Shown: positions 26,042-34,743, counted from the first letter of the stretch. The stretch: DNA of 64,000 bases from an uncultured bacterium (GCA_903921365.1 CAIXPS010000029.1:1-64000), one strand, 5' to 3'. The notes: generated from the sequence alone by a model not told the origin. Program-made: numbers and translations.

Positions 26042-26944
26042 TTATGCGCGCTCCTTGCGCCCGCGCGTGACGGTGCGCACATACAACAGGCCGACTACCG
26101 CGCAGAACAGGAAGGTGATCACCGCCTGAGTCAGCGCGCCGACGCGATCCTGATAGTTATTAAACGTCTGCTGCATTGACACGCCCATCATCATTGGTTG
26201 CGCCGGGCCCAGCAGGTACGGGATGGTGAAGGCGCCAAAGATGCCGATCACGTTCAGGCAGAACACGATCACCGCCGACCGCAGGGACAGCGGCAGCAGG
26301 ATGCGCATGAATATCTGCCAACTGTTGGCGCCGACATCGCGAGCGCTCTCAACCACCGCGTCTTCGACCTGGCGCAACCCGGCCGTGAGCACCAGCACCG
26401 TGAACGGGATGCTCTCCCACACCAGCGCGATAATCACGCCCTGCGGCTGTAGGTAGGGCGTGCGGAAGCCGGTGAAACCGAACGCGTGCAGCAGCGAGTC
26501 AAGCATGCCATGCGAGCCAAGAAACTGGATCAGCGCAAACGCGAGGATCACCCCTGGCACGAACAGTGGAAACAGCGTGAGCACCTGCACGACTGACGCC
26601 AGCCTGCTTTTCGAGAAGCGCAGATAAAGCGCCAGCGGGTACCCGATCACGAACAACAGCGCGACCGCCGTCAGCGTCACCTGAAATGTGAACAGCAGGT
26701 TCGCGACCAGGATCCTGTCCTTGAAGAACGCCTGATAATTGCTGAGCGAGAGCGCGGTCACGCCAGTCGTCGCGTCGGGCACGAACAGCGTGTCGATCAG
26801 CGCAAGGACTGCCGGGTAGAAGATCAACGCCACCATGATCAGCACGGGCAGCGCGATCAGCGCATACCCGGCCAGCCAGCTCCAGTCGCGCTTCTTCGCG
26901 CGTCTCATCGGAATCGTTGTGCTTGTTATCGCCATTGGCATCAC
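26042..26944 (-). CDS. ABC transporter permease (first permease of the operon)
   Basis: A 300-aa permease with six helices: GYALIALPVLIMVALIFYPA is the first, and the others follow LLFTFQVTLTAVALLFVIGY. The EAA loop is VESARDVGANSWQIFMRIL (near 215-233). It forms the membrane channel with the 25169-26038 permease. A basic N-terminus (RRAKKRDW) fits the positive-inside rule. It is separated from the solute-binding-protein gene upstream by 380 bp rich in palindromes. Confidence 0.9.
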   Translation of the reverse strand: MMPMAITSTTIPMRRAKKRDWSWLAGYALIALPVLIMVALIFYPAVLALIDTLFVPDATTGVTALSLSNYQAFFKDRILVANLLFTFQVTLTAVALLFVIGYPLALYLRFSKSRLASVVQVLTLFPLFVPGVILAFALIQFLGSHGMLDSLLHAFGFTGFRTPYLQPQGVIIALVWESIPFTVLVLTAGLRQVEDAVVESARDVGANSWQIFMRILLPLSLRSAVIVFCLNVIGIFGAFTIPYLLGPAQPMMMGVSMQQTFNNYQDRVGALTQAVITFLFCAVVGLLYVRTVTRGRKERA

Positions 26945-27324
26945 ATCATAATCCGTGTTTCAGTGTCATTCCGAGGCCGCAGGCCGAGGAATCTCGATGT
27001 AACTGTCACAGACCGCCCCGCCGAAGCAGAGAGGCTTCATGAGCTGCGTGAATGTCGTGCCGGCATCCCGGCACACTGTTACCAATCGCGATTCGCGCGC
27101 GATTTCGTTCTGGATTCCCCGCCTACGCGGGGAATGACGGCGCTGTGGCGCCAGTACAGTGCCGTGCCAAAACAAAGGCGCACAACCAGTCACCTGATTG
27201 CGCGCGCGCGTGCGGCCTTCGGAGGGTTATCGCACGAACATCACAGTCACACAAAACCCCTGCGAAGGGTCTTGTATCGATTTCATTTCTCGCAAGTCCA
27301 ACCTTCGCAGGGACGACCTACGGC
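26945..27324. repeat. 380-bp intercistronic region with three palindromic elements
   Basis: No gene is seen between the permease start and the solute-binding-protein stop. The stretch holds (a) a TCATTCCGAGG...CCGAGGAATCTCG element (about 26966-26996), (b) a strong hairpin at 27114-27135 with 9-bp arms ATTCCCCGC/GCGGGGAAT and a 4-nt loop, and (c) a copy of the CCCTGCGAAGG...CCTTCGCAGGG element at 27258-27312 with 11-bp arms. In the direction of transcription, element (c) lies 13 bp after the binding-protein stop and could stabilise that message or reduce read-through into the permeases. Confidence 0.75.
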
Positions 27325-28575
27325 CTACGACCCTTGCTTGATGTTGGTTGCGACGTTGTCATACCAACCCTTGTTGCGCAGCGCATCCCACGGGCCGCCC
27401 GGCCATGCGGGCACCTGAGTGGCAATAACGCTGGTGAATTGCGTCTGCAATTCCTTCGGCAACTGATCCCACGTAACCGCCGGGAAGCCACCGAGATCCT
27501 TGAGCACCGACACCTGCATGTCCTGCGTCAACATGAAGTTCACGAAGTCGATTGCGCCCTGCTTGTTCTTCGCGTTCGTGGGGATCGAGAACGGCGTGTA
27601 CCCGCCGGGGAACGGCAGATCGGTGAGTTGGCTCAGTTTGATCGTCGCGGGCAGCGCGCTCTTGGCCAGCGCCTGTAGCGCCTGGTCCGACCATACCGTC
27701 GCCAGACTGACAGAGCCGTTCGACAATAATTGCAGCACAGGGTTATTGCCGGCGGGATACGAGCCCTCGTTGTAGATGGACTTGTGGATACTGCTCAGCA
27801 AGTCCCACGCCTGGCTGAACTTGCCAGTGAGTGCGGGATCGGGCGTGTCGGTCGCGGCCAGCGGCTTAAATACCGTTGGGTCCTTGCCAGTCACCTCATA
27901 CAACGCGCGAATGACAAAGTTGCCGCCGCTGCCGCCTTTGTCAGGCCGGCAATACACGAACTGTCCGGGGTGCGCCTTGATCCAGGTAATCAGGTCGGCG
28001 AAGGTCTTGGGCACCTCGTTCTCGGGCACCTTGGTGCTATCGTAGGCCAGCAGCACTTGCGACCCGCGGTAGGCCATGGCGTAATCGTTCAGGAAGGCAG
28101 CCTTGCTCTGATTCTTCGCGTTCGCAATGTTGGCAGCGCTGAGCTTCTCGAACAGCCCGGCCTTGATCATCTCGGGGTGGCCGGCAGGGTCAGCTTCGAA
28201 CACCTCAGCTTGTGGGTCGGAGCCAGTCTGCATGGCGGCCTGCGCGCGCTGCATGATATCGGTCACGCCGCCGCCGACGCCGCGGACGGTCGTCACCTTG
28301 ACGGTGTATTGCGGATAGGCCTTCTGGAAGGCGGGGGCGACCTTATTTGTCAGCCAATCGCTGATGTTGGTGTCGCTATCCGTCCAGACATTGACCACAT
28401 TGCTCCCGCCCGATGCCGGCGCTGTCGTTGCCGCTGGCGCAACAGTAGCGGCGGGCGCCGCGGTTGCCGCAGGGGCAGAAGTTGGCGCGGGGGCAGCGCC
28501 GCATGCGGCAAGCGCAAGCGCGGCGGCTGAGAATAACGATAGGGGCAATAAGACAGACTTAGAACTAAACTTCAT
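27325..28575 (-). CDS. ABC transporter solute-binding lipoprotein (family 1)
   Basis: A 416-aa exported binding protein. A signal peptide ends in the lipobox LALAAC with Cys25, followed by an Ala/Pro/Thr linker (about 27-60). The mature fold begins VVNVWTDSDTNISDWLTN. Internal phrases (FEADPAGHPEMIKAGLF, YCRPDKGGSGGNF, FPGGYTPFSIPTNAKNKQGA) place it among binding proteins of spermidine/iron/thiamine-type and YnjB-like importers. The ligand is unknown. ATG 28573-28575 is chosen because GAGAGGAGAAAT precedes it. It is the first gene of the importer operon that ends with the DUF692 gene. Confidence 0.88.
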   Translation of the reverse strand: MKFSSKSVLLPLSLFSAAALALAACGAAPAPTSAPAATAAPAATVAPAATTAPASGGSNVVNVWTDSDTNISDWLTNKVAPAFQKAYPQYTVKVTTVRGVGGGVTDIMQRAQAAMQTGSDPQAEVFEADPAGHPEMIKAGLFEKLSAANIANAKNQSKAAFLNDYAMAYRGSQVLLAYDSTKVPENEVPKTFADLITWIKAHPGQFVYCRPDKGGSGGNFVIRALYEVTGKDPTVFKPLAATDTPDPALTGKFSQAWDLLSSIHKSIYNEGSYPAGNNPVLQLLSNGSVSLATVWSDQALQALAKSALPATIKLSQLTDLPFPGGYTPFSIPTNAKNKQGAIDFVNFMLTQDMQVSVLKDLGGFPAVTWDQLPKELQTQFTSVIATQVPAWPGGPWDALRNKGWYDNVATNIKQGS

Positions 28576-28719
28576 ATTTCTCCTCTCACTGACATTTAAC
28601 ACATCGCAACTGAGCCAAACAACACGACTAACGCACCCGTCAGTTGCGCCATTCTAGCAGCCGGCAGGAGAACCTGCGGCGCTGACGGTTTCTTATAGCC
28701 GACGGAGTTTAAGATGGGG

Positions 28720-29808
28720 TTAAGGGAGAGCCGTTTCAAACATGGCGATCGCGTTATCGAGCGGGACATCCCAATGCAACTCGGTGCTTGATCCCATCAG
28801 ATAACCGCCCTGCGCCGCGCGAATCGCTGCCCGACATGCGGCGCGCACTTCATCAGGCGTGCCGTAGACCAGCAGTTGGCTGACATCAATGCCGCCGGTC
28901 AGCACCAAGTGTGGATACCGCGCGCGCACAGCTTCCACGGTCATGCCCGCCAGCACCTCCAGCGGATTCAGTCCGTCGATACCCGCCGCAACCAGATCAT
29001 CCAGCACAGGCCACAGGTTGCCATCTGAATGAAAGACGCACAGCGTGTCACGGCTATGCCAGGCATCCACCAGGCGCTTCAGGCGCGGTAGCCAGCATCG
29101 CCGCAGCCAGGCCGGGGAAAAGAGGGTCGCCGTCTTATAGGCGATATCGTCATACGTCAACGCCAGCGGGATGATCTCCGGGTTGGCGATGACCGCCACC
29201 CGACGCAGCTCCGCCAGATGGCGCGCCTCCAGCCATTCCTCCACCAGATCGGCCTCATCGGTCAGCAAGTAGCTGAACTGTTCGAGATCGGCCATCCAGT
29301 ATGCCTCAGTCAAGCCGACGCCGCTTTCCACGATCATCAACGTCGGATCGTATCGTCCGGTGGGATCGCCTTGGGCGAAACATGCCTGGCTGGCGCGGAT
29401 TCGCTCATGAAAACGCTCTGCGTAGGCGCGGTCAAACACTTGCGCATTCGCGCGGCTGATCTCCTGCTTCACCCATTCCACCAACCCGGCCTGGTCACGC
29501 CAGGGACGCTCGATGATCCATGATGTCCAGCGCTCATGCCGCAACACCACACCGTTTTCCTGGTGTTCGATGCGCGGTTCCTGCGGGCCTTCGGGCATGC
29601 GCGTGAGGTCCAGCGCGCGTCCAATCGCCAGACCTTTGACCCAGTCGCCGTTGGCAACCGTCAGCGCATGCCCAGCATAATGCTCAATAACCGCGTCATT
29701 CTGCAGGATGTCATAGAGCGGTGTGCGATCCGTCTCTTGAAAGCGCATCGCGCGCATGACGCGCTCGCGTTTCGTCAATGTGAACACACTACAGGCTGGC
29801 CGTCTCAT
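28720..29808 (-). CDS. Uroporphyrinogen decarboxylase (URO-D) family protein
   Basis: A 362-aa URO-D-fold TIM barrel. The N-terminal phrase TKRERVMRAMRFQETDRTP is followed by FHSDGNLWPVLDDLVAAGID, GLNPLEV and LVLTGGIDVSQLL. These are hallmarks of stand-alone URO-D-like proteins related to MtaA/CmuA methyltransferases rather than HemE. Nothing nearby makes haem, so a catabolic or methyl-transfer role is more likely, but it is unproven. The ATG at 29806-29808 overlaps the SDR gene by 20 nt; a GTG at 29785-29787 just after the SDR stop is an alternative start that better fits the family N-terminus. Confidence 0.8.
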   Translation of the reverse strand: MRRPACSVFTLTKRERVMRAMRFQETDRTPLYDILQNDAVIEHYAGHALTVANGDWVKGLAIGRALDLTRMPEGPQEPRIEHQENGVVLRHERWTSWIIERPWRDQAGLVEWVKQEISRANAQVFDRAYAERFHERIRASQACFAQGDPTGRYDPTLMIVESGVGLTEAYWMADLEQFSYLLTDEADLVEEWLEARHLAELRRVAVIANPEIIPLALTYDDIAYKTATLFSPAWLRRCWLPRLKRLVDAWHSRDTLCVFHSDGNLWPVLDDLVAAGIDGLNPLEVLAGMTVEAVRARYPHLVLTGGIDVSQLLVYGTPDEVRAACRAAIRAAQGGYLMGSSTELHWDVPLDNAIAMFETALP

Positions 29809-30613
29809 CCGGCATGCCCGGATGTGAGCCGCCGGCGTTCTTCGCCAGGTTGCCGCCGTCCATTGGCAGCGCCACGCCGGTCACCCATGAGGAGGCCTCC
29901 GAGGCAAGGAAGATGGCTGGCCCCATGATCTCGTCAGAGCGGCCCAGCCGTCCCGTGGGAAGCCCGCGCAAGAAGGTGTTGCGCAACGCGGGGTTGGCGC
30001 GCATGCGGGATTCAAGCCCGTTGTTCTCGTTCGGCACCTGTGCGGGAAGAATGCAATTCACGCGCACACCGCGCCCGCTCCACTCGGTGCTCAGGTCGCG
30101 CGTCATCGCAATCACCGCGGCCATGCCCATGCCGTAGGCCACGTGCCCGCGTCCTAACGACGTCACGCCGGCGATCGATCCGATATTGATGATGCTGCCC
30201 TTGCCCTGCGCCAGCATGCGCCGCCCGGCCTCCTGGCACAGGTGAAACTTGGCCGTGCCCAGTGAGTGCAGCGTGCGCTCCATATCTTCGAGCTTGAGAT
30301 CTTCGGGGCGGGTGGACCAGGCTGGCCCGGCGCACGTCACCAGAATATCAATTTTCCCGAAGACCAGATCGAGCTTCGCGAAGATGGCGTGGATGCCGTC
30401 GGCCGTAATGCTGTCGGCCACAATTGATTCAACGCGATGCCCAAACCTGCCCGCGTTCTCGACAGTTTTCTGCAGCGTCTCGGGAACGATATCGGTCACC
30501 AGCAGATCGGCGCCGGATTCAGCGAAACCCTCGCTGATCGCGCCGCCAAAACCGCCGCCTGCGCCGGTGATCAGCGCAACCTTACCGGTCAGGTCAAACA
30601 ATGGATGTGACAT
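29789..30613 (-). CDS. Short-chain dehydrogenase/reductase-like protein lacking the catalytic Lys
   Basis: A 274-aa SDR with the NAD-binding motif TGAGGGFGG (16-24) and the usual strand order. The active-site region reads YGMGM (Y160...M164), so the YxxxK lysine is Met. The NNAG motif is TCAG (93-96), and the Asn of the family's NxxxxF element is not evident. S146 is kept. Redox activity may therefore be reduced or changed. The C-terminus AIFLASEASSWVTGVALPMDGG is normal. It precedes and overlaps the URO-D-like gene, indicating linked functions. Confidence 0.85.
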   Translation of the reverse strand: MSHPLFDLTGKVALITGAGGGFGGAISEGFAESGADLLVTDIVPETLQKTVENAGRFGHRVESIVADSITADGIHAIFAKLDLVFGKIDILVTCAGPAWSTRPEDLKLEDMERTLHSLGTAKFHLCQEAGRRMLAQGKGSIINIGSIAGVTSLGRGHVAYGMGMAAVIAMTRDLSTEWSGRGVRVNCILPAQVPNENNGLESRMRANPALRNTFLRGLPTGRLGRSDEIMGPAIFLASEASSWVTGVALPMDGGNLAKNAGGSHPGMPDETASL

Positions 30614-30637
30614 TATGTATCTCCTACTGCCTAATTA

Positions 30638-30684
30638 AGCGTGTGTGCGCAAAGCGCGCCAAAGGCGTTTCCATTACACACGCT
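30638..30684. repeat. Inverted repeat upstream of the SDR gene
   Basis: AGCGTGTGT (30638-30646) and ACACACGCT (30676-30684) are perfect 9-bp arms with a 29-nt loop. It lies between the PepD-like stop and the SDR start in the direction of transcription and may act as a weak terminator or regulatory hairpin. Confidence 0.5.
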
Positions 30685-30762
30685 GCTTTGGGTTGATCTC
30701 ACTTTGCATCGTACCTCAAAGTGGATTTGTCCGCGCGCCTATCCTGGCGACGAGTGTCGCAA

Positions 30763-32391
30763 CTACGGGCGTTTCGCCGGGACGCGCTTGATCGTTTCGA
30801 TCAGGAAATCATAAAACGGCTTAACGCTCGCGATCTCCAGCCGTTCATCCGGCGAGTGCACATTCTGCACCGTCGGTCCAATCGAGATGGTATCCAGGGT
30901 CGGAATGATGGCGTGAATGATGCCGCATTCCAGACCGGCATGAATGGAGGCCACATGCGCATCACGGCCGGTCACCTCCTTGTAAACGCTCTGCATGAGC
31001 GCCAGAATGGGCGAGTTGGGATCGGGCTGCCATGCCGGACCGCGTCCCGAAAGGCCGATTGGCATGCCGGCGGCGCGCCAAATATCGGTCAGTTGAGCGT
31101 CCATTTCATCCAGTTCGGCATCATTCGAACTGCGCATCAAATACCCGACGTTCACGCGTCCGTTCCCTACAGCCACGGTCCCAAGATTGTTGGACGTGCT
31201 CACCATGCCCGGCACAGCGGTGCTCATGCGAAACACCCCCTGCAGGGTGGCATCCAGTGCGCCGACCAGGGCCAGCTGCTCGCTCTCATCCATGACACGG
31301 GTTGGCAAATCAGCCGACGCCGCCTGAACCGAGATGTGCGGTTCGATGCCCGCATATTCGCGATTGACTGTGGATTCATACTGAGCCAGGTGCGCCTGGA
31401 ACGCTGCAACCTGCGCCTGCGGCAAGGCGACCACAGCCGTGGCTTCGCGCGGGATGACGTTACGGGCGTTGCCACCGGCAAGGCTGACCAATCGCGCGCC
31501 GTCTGCAGCGGATATCTCCTTCAGTAACCGCGCCAGCAGTTTGATGGCGTGACCACGACCCTTGTCGATATCGACGCCTGAATGCCCACCTGCCAACCCC
31601 GTGACGCTGACGCTCAACCCGGTCATGCCGTCTGGGACAGCGGTCTCGGTATACGTCAAGTCGACTGTGCCGCCCTGTCCGCCCGCGCTACCGATAACAA
31701 GTTCGCCCAGCCACTCCGAATCCAGGTTGATCAGGATATCGCCCTGCAACGAACCCGGACGGATGCCAATGGCGCCCGCAACGCCGCTAATGCTGGCCTC
31801 CTCTTCGACGGTGAATAACGCCTCGACCATGCCCAGCGGAACCTGCAACTGCAGCACCGCCATTGCAACGGCCACCCCGATGCCATCGTCGGCGCCCAGG
31901 GTGGTGCCATCCGCTTTCACCCATTCGCCGTCGACGTAGGCCGGGATGGGATCGTGGGCAAAATCGACCGTCGACGTGGGCGTTTTCTGCGTCACCATGT
32001 CCAGGTGCGCCTGCAGAATAACCCCCTGGCGGTGCTCCATGCCCGCGGCGGCCGGCCTGCGCACAATCACATTGCCTGCCTGGTCAACCTGGGTCTCATA
32101 CCCAAGCCCTTTGCCAAACCGCACCAGAAAATCGCAGACTTGTTCTTCATGCCCCGATGGGCGCGGTATGCGGGTCAGATCGTAAAAATTCTGCCATACA
32201 GCCTGAGGCTGCATCTCACGGATTGCATCTTTGAGCATTGGATGTCCTTCTATCGTCATATCGCTCACTTTCGGCGCCTGCGCCGGATCAATCTTGCATG
32301 CGCCGAGGATCACACCCAGAACGATGATGATCGTCAGGGCATGAGTGTTAGGCGCCATTTTACGCGCGATGTGACGGGAGCGTTGGGCCAT
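30763..32391 (-). CDS. Aminoacyl-histidine dipeptidase (PepD-like), predicted lipoprotein
   Basis: A 542-aa M20-family dipeptidase. Metal-site phrases are ILQAHLDMVTQK, GTTLGADDGIG, LFTVEEEASISG and LINLDSEW. The lid and dimer domain follow from about 270. PepD enzymes normally work in the cytosol on dipeptides such as carnosine. Here an N-terminal extension has a basic start (MAQRSRHIARK), a hydrophobic run and a lipobox ending LGAC (Cys32), suggesting export and lipid anchoring. ATG 32391 is chosen since it supplies the positive n-region; ATG 32358 is possible. The start overlaps the end of the DinB gene. Confidence 0.85.
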   Translation of the reverse strand: MAQRSRHIARKMAPNTHALTIIIVLGVILGACKIDPAQAPKVSDMTIEGHPMLKDAIREMQPQAVWQNFYDLTRIPRPSGHEEQVCDFLVRFGKGLGYETQVDQAGNVIVRRPAAAGMEHRQGVILQAHLDMVTQKTPTSTVDFAHDPIPAYVDGEWVKADGTTLGADDGIGVAVAMAVLQLQVPLGMVEALFTVEEEASISGVAGAIGIRPGSLQGDILINLDSEWLGELVIGSAGGQGGTVDLTYTETAVPDGMTGLSVSVTGLAGGHSGVDIDKGRGHAIKLLARLLKEISAADGARLVSLAGGNARNVIPREATAVVALPQAQVAAFQAHLAQYESTVNREYAGIEPHISVQAASADLPTRVMDESEQLALVGALDATLQGVFRMSTAVPGMVSTSNNLGTVAVGNGRVNVGYLMRSSNDAELDEMDAQLTDIWRAAGMPIGLSGRGPAWQPDPNSPILALMQSVYKEVTGRDAHVASIHAGLECGIIHAIIPTLDTISIGPTVQNVHSPDERLEIASVKPFYDFLIETIKRVPAKRP

Positions 32392-32890
32392 TGTCTACAT
32401 CGCGTGTTTCATCCACGTAGATGAGATAGTCCAGCCAGCCCGTGGAATAACCGAATGTCGTCATCACCAGCGCGGCTTCGCTGCGATGTTGCATCGAGTG
32501 ATTCACCAGGTGAAACAGCGTCTGCCACAACGGGTAAGCCTGCGGCTCACCAGCGTTATTGACATAGCGCACCGTTCGTTCCAGATCGGCTTCGGTCAGG
32601 CTGGCGACGAAACGCTGCGTCACTTCGCTAATCGGGCGCCATTCAGCGCGAATGGCGTCGACGGTCTCATAGTCCTGCGGTTGTAACCGGGTGGGCGCTG
32701 GCAACCCCTGTGCCCGAAGGATCCACAACTGTTCCGCATAAACCATGTGCACGATCACATTTCGCAGCGACCCGAACGTGGCGTGATGCACGCCGGTGAA
32801 TTGTTCAGGCGTCAACTTGGCAGCCGTATCGAGCAGCCGCGTATTCGCCCAGGTGTTATAGCTGAACTGGCTCTGGATTTGGTCGATCAT
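32360..32890 (-). CDS. DinB-family protein
   Basis: A 176-aa DinB/YfiT-like protein. Typical features are FSYNTWANTRLLD at the N-terminus, the metal histidine in NVIVHMVYAEQLW, and the HLVNHSMQHRSEAAL motif, with its two further histidines near residues 127-135. The role is probably metal-dependent and the substrate is unknown. It lies 8 bp downstream of the fuconolactonase-like gene and overlaps the PepD-like gene, so all three belong to one operon. Confidence 0.85.
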   Translation of the reverse strand: MIDQIQSQFSYNTWANTRLLDTAAKLTPEQFTGVHHATFGSLRNVIVHMVYAEQLWILRAQGLPAPTRLQPQDYETVDAIRAEWRPISEVTQRFVASLTEADLERTVRYVNNAGEPQAYPLWQTLFHLVNHSMQHRSEAALVMTTFGYSTGWLDYLIYVDETRDVDNGPTLPSHRA

Positions 32891-32898
32891 CTCACTCC

Positions 32899-33774
32899 TT
32901 ACAGTCGATAAAACGCCTGCCCATTGTCATGGAACAGCTTGCGCAATTCATCATGCGAGCATCCTTGTATTGCCCACAGCAACGCATCCAGCCACTGCGG
33001 GTAGCGCGCAGCCTGGAACGCCACCGGCCAGTCGCCGCCAAAGACCGCGCGCTCGAAGCCGAAGCAGTCCAGCACGTGATCGATGTATGGGCGCAGGTCT
33101 TCGCGCGTCCAGTGCTGATGGTCGGCCTCGGTGACCAGTCCCGACATCTTGCACCATACATTCGGGAAGCCGGCAAGCATCTTGATGCCAGCGCGCCAGG
33201 GGTCGAGCGCGTGATTCTTGATGTCCGGCTTGCCGATGTGGTCGAGGATGAAGCGAGTGTCCGGGCAGCGCCGCACCAGTTCAATCGTGTTCGGCAGGTG
33301 GCGATGGTCGATGCAGATATCAAATGAAAGGTTGTACTCTGGGAGAATTTGCACGCCGCGCACGAAGTCGGGGCGCAGGCAGAAGTCCATGTCGGGCTCG
33401 TACTGGATGATGCGCCGGATGCCGCGCAGCAGCGGGCTGGCGGCCAGCAACGCATCGAGGAACGCGCGCGACCTGTCGCCATATTCCAGCGGCGCCCATG
33501 GCACAATGCCTTTAATGCGCGGGTCCTCGACGGCCCGTTGCGCCACCCACTGCGCTTCGAGCAGCGCATATGGCGTCTCCACCTCGACCTGGAGATACAC
33601 CATCGCCTCGATGTCAATGCCGGCGGTGTGCTCACGATAACCGTCCAGCAGATATGGCTTGTTGAGCAGCGGATTTGCATCCAGCCAGCTCATGCGGAAG
33701 TGGTTGGGGTCCCACAGGTGCAAGTGGGTATCGACGATTGGAAAATCAAGCGTGCGTCCCGGCGCGTCAGTCAT
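32899..33774 (-). CDS. Amidohydrolase family protein (L-fuconolactonase-like)
   Basis: A 291-aa TIM-barrel hydrolase of the amidohydrolase-2 type. The N-terminal metal motif is VDTHLHLWDP (D15, H17, H19). Later catalytic segments are FDICIDHRHLPN, FILDHIGKPD and FGGDWPV. These are the signatures of L-fucono-1,5-lactonase and related sugar lactonases, which would fit the sugar-acid theme of the window. The exact lactone is not determinable. Confidence 0.85.
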   Translation of the reverse strand: MTDAPGRTLDFPIVDTHLHLWDPNHFRMSWLDANPLLNKPYLLDGYREHTAGIDIEAMVYLQVEVETPYALLEAQWVAQRAVEDPRIKGIVPWAPLEYGDRSRAFLDALLAASPLLRGIRRIIQYEPDMDFCLRPDFVRGVQILPEYNLSFDICIDHRHLPNTIELVRRCPDTRFILDHIGKPDIKNHALDPWRAGIKMLAGFPNVWCKMSGLVTEADHQHWTREDLRPYIDHVLDCFGFERAVFGGDWPVAFQAARYPQWLDALLWAIQGCSHDELRKLFHDNGQAFYRL

Positions 33775-33824
33775 CGAGTCGTCTCCTTATGATTAGATCC
33801 ACACTGATTGTGCGAGCGTTCTGC

Positions 33825-33884
33825 CCTTGCGACGCTCGTCGTGTCGTCAGGCGCCTTCATCAGCACGCCCACGGCCTTCGCAAG
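33825..33884. repeat. Degenerate copy of the CCTTGCGAAGG element
   Basis: CCTTGCGA (33825-33832) and TTCGCAAG (33877-33884) are inverted, as in the 53-bp element, but the rest of the arms has diverged. It lies just before the intact copy at 33906-33960. Confidence 0.45.
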
Positions 33885-33905
33885 AGTTGGGTTCGCGCCA
33901 TGCAC

Positions 33906-33960
33906 CCCTGCGAAGGGTGGTCAGATGGGTTTGACCTCTTCAAGTTCAACCTTCGCAGGG
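33906..33960. repeat. 55-bp inverted-repeat element overlapping the creatininase-like gene's 3' end
   Basis: Arms CCCTGCGAAGG (33906-33916) and CCTTCGCAGGG (33950-33960) match the copy at 27258-27312. The right arm encodes the last residues (PCEG) of the creatininase-like protein, and its stop codon (TGA, 33946-33948) lies inside the element. Confidence 0.8.
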
Positions 33961-34743
33961 CTTACCCGCGCGCGAGAAGAATTCGGCGTTCAGCGCAGGG
34001 GCGACCTGATCGGCCTTGACTGCCGCGATAAACGCGGCCAGCGCCTCCACTTCGATCTGCTGCAGGGCGCGCCCCTTCTCCGCAGTCGCCGGGCGGGCGT
34101 CGCCGGCATAGTGGTCGGGGTAATCGGCGTACCAACTGATCCCACTGAAGTTCCCCGGCACATCGCTCAGGCGCCGCAGCGGATCGGCGGGGTGCGCCGG
34201 GACGCGCTCCATCTTCACCAGTTCGGGGTGATTGGCGAGTGAGATGCTCGTCTCGCACTCGCACGCATGGCCGTGGTTGGGCGTTTCGAGCAACGCATTC
34301 CAGCGCGGATCGCGACTGCCGGCCAGCGAGTCGGCGTAGTAATACAACGCGTACGGCTTTTGCTCCCACAACGTCGTCTGCGCAATGAACGGTAGCAGAT
34401 GATTGTTCCCGCCATGCGCGTTGTGCAGGATAACCTTGCGGAACCCATTGCGCCCAATCTCATCAAGCACGCCCTGGATCAACTGTAATAACAACGCTGG
34501 CGCCAGCGTCACCGTGCCAGGAAAGCAACGCGCCTCGTAGATCTGCCCGAAGTAAAACGGCGGGAACACGACCGCCGGCTCCACCTCCGCCGCCAGGCAG
34601 GCGAGGCGATGGCCGTTGAGGAAGTCGGTTCCCAGCGGCAGATGCTCGCTGTGCTTCTCGATCACGCCGAAAGACAATATGCACACGCCCGTCTCACGCA
34701 CCGCCGTCGCAAAATCCGTCGCCGTCAAATTTTCCCACTGCAT
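33946..34743 (-). CDS. Creatininase-family amidohydrolase
   Basis: A 265-aa protein of the creatininase/FAPy-deformylase family. The metal-binding stretch is FGVIEKHSEHLPLGTD (E29, H31 or H34, D40), and the conserved NAHGGNN lies near residue 110. These enzymes hydrolyse creatinine or related cyclic amides and formamides. The substrate here is unknown. The C-terminal four residues and the stop come from an inserted repeat, so the original C-terminus may have been different. Confidence 0.85.
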   Translation of the reverse strand: MQWENLTATDFATAVRETGVCILSFGVIEKHSEHLPLGTDFLNGHRLACLAAEVEPAVVFPPFYFGQIYEARCFPGTVTLAPALLLQLIQGVLDEIGRNGFRKVILHNAHGGNNHLLPFIAQTTLWEQKPYALYYYADSLAGSRDPRWNALLETPNHGHACECETSISLANHPELVKMERVPAHPADPLRRLSDVPGNFSGISWYADYPDHYAGDARPATAEKGRALQQIEVEALAAFIAAVKADQVAPALNAEFFSRAGKPCEG

